10,325 bases of DNA. Source: Candidatus Dormiibacterota bacterium. Lineage in GTDB: Bacteria > Chloroflexota > Dormibacteria > Aeolococcales > Aeolococcaceae. The stretch covers positions 1-10,325 of the forward strand of contig CATPAP010000142.1 of assembly GCA_955651875.1 (NCBI GenBank). Direction: 5' to 3'. The notes beneath the pieces were generated by a model. It was not told where the DNA came from. It did no database searches and saw nothing but the letters and a program-made list of their open reading frames with translations. Positions 5,289-10,325 of the stretch are shown here, piece after piece (positions within the stretch are counted from its first letter, which is position 1; each line of letters begins with the position of its first letter). The translations under genes were made by a program, and so were the position numbers.

Positions 5289-6803
5289 TCAGAGCAGGCC
5301 CGACGGCAACACGCCGTGCTGGGCGGCCGATGCGACGGTGTAGATCAGCGTGACGAAGATGCCCAGGATCAGGGTTCCCGCGCCGGTGAACAGCAGCACC
5401 GCACCGCCGGCAAGGGAGGTGCGCGACCAGTCGTACGAGGGCTGGTCCACCGCAGGACGCGTGTACATGAGCAGCGCGACGCGCAGGTAATAGAACACGG
5501 AGACTGCGCTCGTCGCGATGCCCCACAGGGCCAGCGGCACCTGGTTGGCGTGGATGGCGGCGGCGAACACGAAGAACTTGCCGAAGAAGCCCGCGGTCGG
5601 TGGAAATCCGCCCAGTGACAGCAGGAAGAGGCCCATCGCCGCAGCCACGTACGGGCGCCGGAATGCCAGGCCGCGCAGGCTGTCGTAGCTGTCCATGTCC
5701 TCGCCACGCCCTGCCATGATGGTGATCACCGCGAAGGCGCCGATGTTGGTGACCGCATACGCCGCGAGGTAGTACAGCGCTGCGACGGTGCCGAGCGGGT
5801 TGAGCACGACCACGCCGATGAGGATGTAGCCGCCCTGCGCGATGCCCGAGTAGCCGAGCATCCGCTTGAGGCTGGTCTGGCGCAGGGCGGCGACGTTGCC
5901 GATCACCATCGAGGCGATGGCCACGAAGTACACCATGATCTTCCAGCGGTCGTACACATTGGTCTCGCCCAGGGTGTAGGTGAACACGCGGATCAGCGCT
6001 GCGAAGGCAGCGACCTTGGTGGTGACGCTCATGAACGTCGTCACCGACGTCGGCGCGCCCTGGTACACGTCGGGCGTCCACGTGTGGAACGGCGCGGCGC
6101 TGATCTTGAAGGCGAGGCCCACGAAGAGGAGCGCGATGCCCGCCATCAGCAGCGGATCAATGCTGGTGCCCGCACTCTGCAGCGCCGAGGCGATCTGCAC
6201 CAGCTGGGTGTGCCCCGTCTCGCCGTAGATCAGCGCCATGCCAAAGAGAAGGAAGCCCGACGCGAAGCCGCCAAGGAGCAGGTACTTGAGCGCCGCCTCC
6301 TGCGAGCGCGGCTCGGACCGGTTGAAGCCGCTGAGGATGTAGAGCGCGATCGAGAGCAGCTCGATGGCGAGGAAGATGACCATCAGGCTGCTCGCCCCGG
6401 CGAGGAACATCATCCCCGTCGCCGCGGCGAGGATGAGCGAGTAGTACTCGCCGTAGTGCAGTCCGCGCCGGTTGAGGTACTGCGGGCTGATCATCAGCAC
6501 CAGCGCGGTGCTCACCAGGATGATCGCGTTGACGAACAGGCCGAAACGGTCGTACGCGAACGATCCGAAGTACACGGTGTGTGGCGTGGCGGTGTCGAAC
6601 CAGCCCCACACCGTTGACCCGAACGACGCTGCCACGGCAAAGAGGCTGAAGCCGGCGAGGCGGCCGCGGTGGGCCGGTCCGGTCACCAGGTCGAGCAGGA
6701 GCAGGGCAACGAAACCGCCGCCGAGGATGACCTCGGGAAGGATGCCGAGGATGTCGATGCCTCTCGGCGTGACCAGGGTTGGCAGGGCAGCCGCCAGCGT
6801 CAC
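5289..6803 (-). CDS. nuoN: NADH-quinone oxidoreductase subunit N
   Basis: Antiporter-like membrane subunit of respiratory complex I, one of three that pump protons when NADH reduces quinone. The protein has 504 residues with about 14 membrane helices, near the usual length. Key channel residues are all present: E148 in FLAIELLSIALYIL, K233 in AFKISAAPFHTWTPDVYQGA, K263 in TTKVAAF and K409 in FPPTAGFFGKFFVF. The start is GTG 6803, which overlaps the nuoM stop as GTGA and has a good GGAGGGG ribosome site (6814-6808). It is third in the visible L-M-N order, the standard end of a nuo operon, and is followed one base after its stop by the FAD-binding gene. I see no truncation or frame break. Confidence 0.96.
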   Translation of the reverse strand: MTLAAALPTLVTPRGIDILGILPEVILGGGFVALLLLDLVTGPAHRGRLAGFSLFAVAASFGSTVWGWFDTATPHTVYFGSFAYDRFGLFVNAIILVSTALVLMISPQYLNRRGLHYGEYYSLILAAATGMMFLAGASSLMVIFLAIELLSIALYILSGFNRSEPRSQEAALKYLLLGGFASGFLLFGMALIYGETGHTQLVQIASALQSAGTSIDPLLMAGIALLFVGLAFKISAAPFHTWTPDVYQGAPTSVTTFMSVTTKVAAFAALIRVFTYTLGETNVYDRWKIMVYFVAIASMVIGNVAALRQTSLKRMLGYSGIAQGGYILIGVVVLNPLGTVAALYYLAAYAVTNIGAFAVITIMAGRGEDMDSYDSLRGLAFRRPYVAAAMGLFLLSLGGFPPTAGFFGKFFVFAAAIHANQVPLALWGIATSAVSVFYYLRVALLMYTRPAVDQPSYDWSRTSLAGGAVLLFTGAGTLILGIFVTLIYTVASAAQHGVLPSGLL

Positions 6804-8371
6804 GGCGCCCCTCCGCTGGCCGAGGGGATGCCGGTGATGACGGATTCAAGCGATCCATTGGCGACGGCGACCGACTGCTGCACGCTTGGGCTGGCGATGT
6901 CGCCGAGAGGCCTCGGGAACACACCGATCAGCACCATCAGTGCGGCCATCGGGAGCAGCACCAGGCCCTGCCACGGACGGATGTCACGCACGTTCTCCGT
7001 CCGTGGCGTGGGGGGATCCTGCATCAGGCCCTGGTGCAGGCGGAGCATGTACCAGCAGGCGAGCACGACCCCGACGCCGGCAAGGAGTGCGTACGCCGGG
7101 TTGAGCTGGAAAGCACCGAGCATGACGGTGAACTCACCGACGAAGGAGTTCATCCCGGGCATGCCGAGGCCGGCGAGCGTGACCACCAGGAAAAAACCGT
7201 AGAGCCACGGCATCCGCTTCTCCAGCCCGGCGAGCTCGCGGATGTCGCGCGTGCCGGTGCGCTCCTCGACGATGCCGACGATGAGGAACAGCGCGGCGAT
7301 GATGATGCCGTGGTTGACGATCTGGATCACGGCCCCGTTCACGCCGTTGACGTTGAGCGTGAAGATGCCGAGCGCGATGAAGCCGAGATGGCTGATGCTG
7401 GAGTAGGCGACGATGCGCTTGAGGTCGGTGTTGGTGAGCGCCATGAGCGCGCCGTAGATGATGCTCACCACCGCGAGCGCCGCGAGGAGCCACTTGAAGG
7501 TGTTGATGGCATCGGGAAAGAGCGTGAGCCCGAAGCGGAGGAAGCCATAGGCGCCGAGCTTGCTGACCACCCCGGCGAAGAACATCAGCACCGGCACCGG
7601 CGCTGACTCATAGAGATCGGGCAGCCAGGTGTGGAACGGAACGATCGGCATCTTGATCGCGAAGGCCGCCGCGAAGCCGAGGAACGCCCACTGCTCAGGG
7701 CTGAAGGTGCTGATGTTGAGCCACGGGATGACCAATGGCTGTCGTGACATCTGACCGCCGAGGATGACGGTGAGGTCGAACGAGCCGCGCCCACTCGCGA
7801 ACTGCAGGGCGATGATGGCCACCAACATCAGAAGGCTCCCCGCCACCGTGTAGATGATGAACTTCAGCGTCGCCCGGCCCCGGTTCTCGTTGCCGTAGTT
7901 GGCGAGCATGAAGTAGAGCGGAATCAGCATTCCCTCCCAGAACAGGTAGAAGAGCAGCAGATCGATGCTCAGCAGCACGCCCGTGGTCATCGTCTCGGTG
8001 AGCAGGAGCAGCCCGCAGAAGAGCTTGAGGCGCTCGGTGCTCCGGCTCGAGACCACCACGGCGCCGAGCAGGAAGACGCCTGCGTTGAGCGCGAGGATCC
8101 ACGCGGAGATCCCGTCGATGCCGACGTGGTACGCGGCGCCGATGGCCGGGATCCAGGTGTGGGCCTCCTCGTAGTGGAAACCCAGCGGCCCAGGTGAGAT
8201 CGCGGTGCCGTTCATGCCTGCGACGAGCACCCATACCAGGATGGCTGTCGCCAGCGTTGCCGTCACCGTGAATCCCTTGAGCAGCCTGGTCGCGGTGCGC
8301 GGGATCAGCTGCAGCAGCAGCGCCGCCCCGAGCGGTGCCACCAGGGTGACGGTCAGCCATGGGACGTTCAT
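6800..8371 (-). CDS. nuoM: NADH-quinone oxidoreductase subunit M
   Basis: Second antiporter-like proton-pumping subunit of complex I: 523 residues with about 14 membrane helices. The functional charged residues of the family are in place: E146 in LFWEGMLIPLYFML, K240 in AIKMPIVPFHTWLPDLYESA, K271 in VVSKLGAYG and E413 in GMNSFVGEFTVMLGAFQ. The length is normal. ATG 8371 overlaps the nuoL stop as ATGA, and the end overlaps nuoN as GTGA. No strong ribosome site precedes the ATG, so translational coupling to nuoL is likely. The C-terminal tail of about 30 residues is Ser/Gly/Pro-rich. Confidence 0.97.
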   Translation of the reverse strand: MNVPWLTVTLVAPLGAALLLQLIPRTATRLLKGFTVTATLATAILVWVLVAGMNGTAISPGPLGFHYEEAHTWIPAIGAAYHVGIDGISAWILALNAGVFLLGAVVVSSRSTERLKLFCGLLLLTETMTTGVLLSIDLLLFYLFWEGMLIPLYFMLANYGNENRGRATLKFIIYTVAGSLLMLVAIIALQFASGRGSFDLTVILGGQMSRQPLVIPWLNISTFSPEQWAFLGFAAAFAIKMPIVPFHTWLPDLYESAPVPVLMFFAGVVSKLGAYGFLRFGLTLFPDAINTFKWLLAALAVVSIIYGALMALTNTDLKRIVAYSSISHLGFIALGIFTLNVNGVNGAVIQIVNHGIIIAALFLIVGIVEERTGTRDIRELAGLEKRMPWLYGFFLVVTLAGLGMPGMNSFVGEFTVMLGAFQLNPAYALLAGVGVVLACWYMLRLHQGLMQDPPTPRTENVRDIRPWQGLVLLPMAALMVLIGVFPRPLGDIASPSVQQSVAVANGSLESVITGIPSASGGAP

Positions 8372-10320
8372 CGCGACACCAGCACGATCATGGCCACCAC
8401 GAAGACACCAGCGGCGGCGATCATGTAGGATGCGTAGTCACGGATGAGCCCCGTCTGGTAGTCGCGTGCCCAGGCCCCGAGCTCCGAGCAAGCGTCGGCC
8501 ACCACCGTGATCCAGCCGTCCATGACGCGCGGCTCGACGACTTTCCGCATCGTCCGGGCCAGTGCCAGGGTGGGACGAACCAAGAGCCCGTCGTAGAACT
8601 CGTCAAAGTAGAACTTGTTGTACGCGAGCTGCGGAAGGGCGCGCGGCAGCCGTGCAAGGACGGTGTCCGGGTCGGGATTGCGCTGCAGCCACAGGCGCGC
8701 CGCCATGCCGGCGCCGGCGAGCGACGCGACCGTGCCGGCGATGGCAGCGATGATCGCCGCACCTATGCTGAGGTCCACGGCGAGCGGGCCCGAGACATGC
8801 GTAGTGAACACCGGTGAGAGGAAGCGGGCGAAAACGCCGTTGAGGAAGTTGTCGTGGATGAGCAGTGCCCAGATGCCGAGCACGATGCCCAGGCCTGCAC
8901 TGAACACCGCGAGGATGGCGACGGGTCCGAGCATGATCGGCGGCGCCTCGTGCACGGCGTACACCCGCGCAGTCTGCGGCTCGCCGCGAAACACGGTCGC
9001 CCACAGCCGGAACGCGTAGAGGCCGGTGAGCACGTTGATGCCGAGCCCGACCAGGTACAGCAGCCACGGGACCGCGCCGGGGCCGTTGGTGAGCCCGAAG
9101 CCGAGCAGGCCCTCCTTGCTGAAGAATCCCGCGAAGAACGGGATGCCGGCGAGCGCGAAGGTGCCGCTCAGGAAGCACAGCTCGGTGCGCCGCATCTTGG
9201 CGGCGAGACCGCCCATGAGGCGGATGTCCTGCTCGTCGTGGAGCACGTGGATGACATTGCCCGCAGCCATGAAGAGCAGCGCCTTGAAGATGCCGTGGGT
9301 GGCGAAATGGAACATCGCCGCCGAGTACGCGCCGATGCCGACCGCAAAGATCATCAGGCCGATCTGCGACATCGTGGAGTAGGCGATGACCCGCTTGATG
9401 TCGACCTGGCTGAGGGCGATCACGCCGGCCATGAGCGCGGTGCCGATGCCGACGCAGGCCACCATCCCCTGGGCCACCGGGGCGCGGTCGAAGAGCGGGT
9501 GAAAGCGCGCGATCAGATATATCCCGGCGGTGACCATGGTGGCTGCGTGGATCAGGGCCGACACCGGGGTCGGGCCCTCCATGGCATCGGGGAGCCAGGT
9601 GTGGAGCGGGAACTGCGCGCTCTTGGCGAAGGCGCCGATGGCGAGCAGCGAGCAGATTCCGGTGATCAGCAATCCACTCGACGGGAACGACGCCGCCGCG
9701 GCGAAGACGCCCGGAATGCTCAGGGTGCCGACGTGGAGGACGATGAGGAAGGCGGCGATGACCAGGGCGACGTCGCCGATCACCTGGGTGATGAATGCCT
9801 TGCGAGCGGCGATCACGGCGCTGGGCCGCTCGTACCAGAAGCCGATGAGCAGGTAGCTGCTCAAGGCAACCAGCGCCCAGCCGATGATGAGGATCACCAG
9901 GTTGGCGGCCACGACGAGCAGCAGCATCGAGAAGATGAAAAAGTTCATGTAGCTGAAGAACCGCGCGATGCCGCTGTCGTGCTCCATGTATCCGACCGAG
10001 TACACGTGGATGAGGAAACCGACGCCGGTGATCACCATGATCATCAGCGCGCTCAGCGGGTCGAGGGTCACGTCGACGCCGATGCTGAGGCCGCCCCTGC
10101 CAAGATCGAGCCACTGCCAGAGGTGCACCGTCGCCGCCTTGGCGCCGTCGGGGGACCCCACCACCTGGCCGAGCATGAGGCAGGCGACCACGAAGGCCGC
10201 GAGGATGCTGAGGGTGCCCGCGAGGTTGACGACGCTGCGGGGCAGGCGCGGCCCGGCAAGCCCGTTGAAGGCGGCCCCGGCAAGCGGGAACAGCAGGACC
10301 AGCGAGGCGTACACCGACAC
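8368..10320 (-). CDS. nuoL: NADH-quinone oxidoreductase subunit L, variant lacking the TM5 glutamate
   Basis: Distal antiporter-like subunit of complex I: 650 residues with about 16 helices plus the long lateral helix region. Family motifs are clear: FAKSAQFPLHTWLPDAMEGP with K233, LIHAATMVTAGIYL with H258, MFHFATHGIFKALLF with H338, H342 and K346, and FFAGFFSKEGLLGF with K402. The TM5 motif, normally WEGVGLCSYLLIGF, reads WALVALSSYLLIGF, so the essential glutamate (E144 in E. coli) is A149 (codon 9876-9874). The TM6 motif, usually NRxGD, reads QVIGD: arginine is replaced by V180 while D183 is kept. The frame is intact. GTG 10320 lies five bases from the window edge and the frame stays open to that edge, so the true start may be slightly upstream and nuoK is not visible. 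Confidence 0.95.
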   Translation of the reverse strand: MSVYASLVLLFPLAGAAFNGLAGPRLPRSVVNLAGTLSILAAFVVACLMLGQVVGSPDGAKAATVHLWQWLDLGRGGLSIGVDVTLDPLSALMIMVITGVGFLIHVYSVGYMEHDSGIARFFSYMNFFIFSMLLLVVAANLVILIIGWALVALSSYLLIGFWYERPSAVIAARKAFITQVIGDVALVIAAFLIVLHVGTLSIPGVFAAAASFPSSGLLITGICSLLAIGAFAKSAQFPLHTWLPDAMEGPTPVSALIHAATMVTAGIYLIARFHPLFDRAPVAQGMVACVGIGTALMAGVIALSQVDIKRVIAYSTMSQIGLMIFAVGIGAYSAAMFHFATHGIFKALLFMAAGNVIHVLHDEQDIRLMGGLAAKMRRTELCFLSGTFALAGIPFFAGFFSKEGLLGFGLTNGPGAVPWLLYLVGLGINVLTGLYAFRLWATVFRGEPQTARVYAVHEAPPIMLGPVAILAVFSAGLGIVLGIWALLIHDNFLNGVFARFLSPVFTTHVSGPLAVDLSIGAAIIAAIAGTVASLAGAGMAARLWLQRNPDPDTVLARLPRALPQLAYNKFYFDEFYDGLLVRPTLALARTMRKVVEPRVMDGWITVVADACSELGAWARDYQTGLIRDYASYMIAAAGVFVVAMIVLVSR

Positions 10321-10325
10321 GGTGG

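Noticed and set aside
3138..5618. An 826-codon open frame on the plus strand
   Set aside because: It overlaps the methyltransferase, the phosphatase, the FAD-binding gene and part of nuoN, is very rich in Arg/Ser/Ala/Pro and shows no domain. It is an antisense or shifted-frame artefact of high GC content.
4987..6081. A 364-codon minus-strand open frame across the nuoN/FAD gene junction
   Set aside because: It is a shifted frame of nuoN and the FAD gene, with His/Arg/Pro-rich composition and no membrane helices. The nuoN frame has all family motifs.
8368..10320. NuoL as an Mrp-type antiporter or hydrogenase subunit
   Set aside because: Gene order L-M-N with overlaps, the full length with the long C-terminal region, and family-specific motifs all point to complex I rather than to Mrp or a formate hydrogenlyase.

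Overview
The window is high-GC, densely packed bacterial chromosome. It shows frequent GTG starts, 1-4 base gene overlaps, TANNNT boxes directly upstream of apparently leaderless starts, and an Arg-tRNA-like 3' half of actinobacterial type. A high-GC Terrabacteria lineage (Actinomycetota, or a neighbour such as Chloroflexota/Dormibacterota) fits best. This is an inference; no marker gene in the window settles it.

Layout from left to right. (1) Positions 1-300 hold a weak, possibly frame-broken coding remnant on the minus strand and a GC-rich hairpin, both downstream of (2) a secreted NHL-type beta-propeller protein (317-1417, minus). (3) Positions 1418-1774 hold no protein gene. They contain the propeller gene's ribosome site, a perfect 8-2-8 palindrome, and a degenerate tRNA-Arg(UCU)-like sequence (1680-1757, plus) whose 3' half is well kept and whose 5' half is ruined. 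(4) A minus-strand pair follows: a class I SAM methyltransferase (3195-3962) and, downstream of it, an MFS exporter of the drug-efflux type (1775-3139). (5) A histidine phosphatase (4010-4663, plus) diverges from the methyltransferase across only 47 bases, and both starts carry a TANNNT box at the same distance. (6) From the right edge to 4673, on the minus strand, lies the 3' end of a respiratory complex I (nuo) operon, nuoL-nuoM-nuoN, followed after one base by a short GlcD/GlcE-type FAD-binding protein. The phosphatase and the FAD protein converge, and both stop codons sit inside one 7-bp stem-loop.

NuoL, NuoM and NuoN are the three antiporter-like, proton-pumping membrane subunits of NADH:quinone oxidoreductase, and each reading frame is overlapped with or abutted to the next. 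NuoM and NuoN keep all the expected channel Glu/Lys residues. NuoL does not: its TM5 glutamate (E144 in E. coli) is alanine and the conserved TM6 arginine is valine, while the other key charged residues are present. The coupling of a stripped-down FAD-binding domain to the end of the nuo operon is the other unusual point. The remaining genes look like ordinary accessory or housekeeping functions. I did not find a defence system, CRISPR array, transposase or toxin-antitoxin pair.
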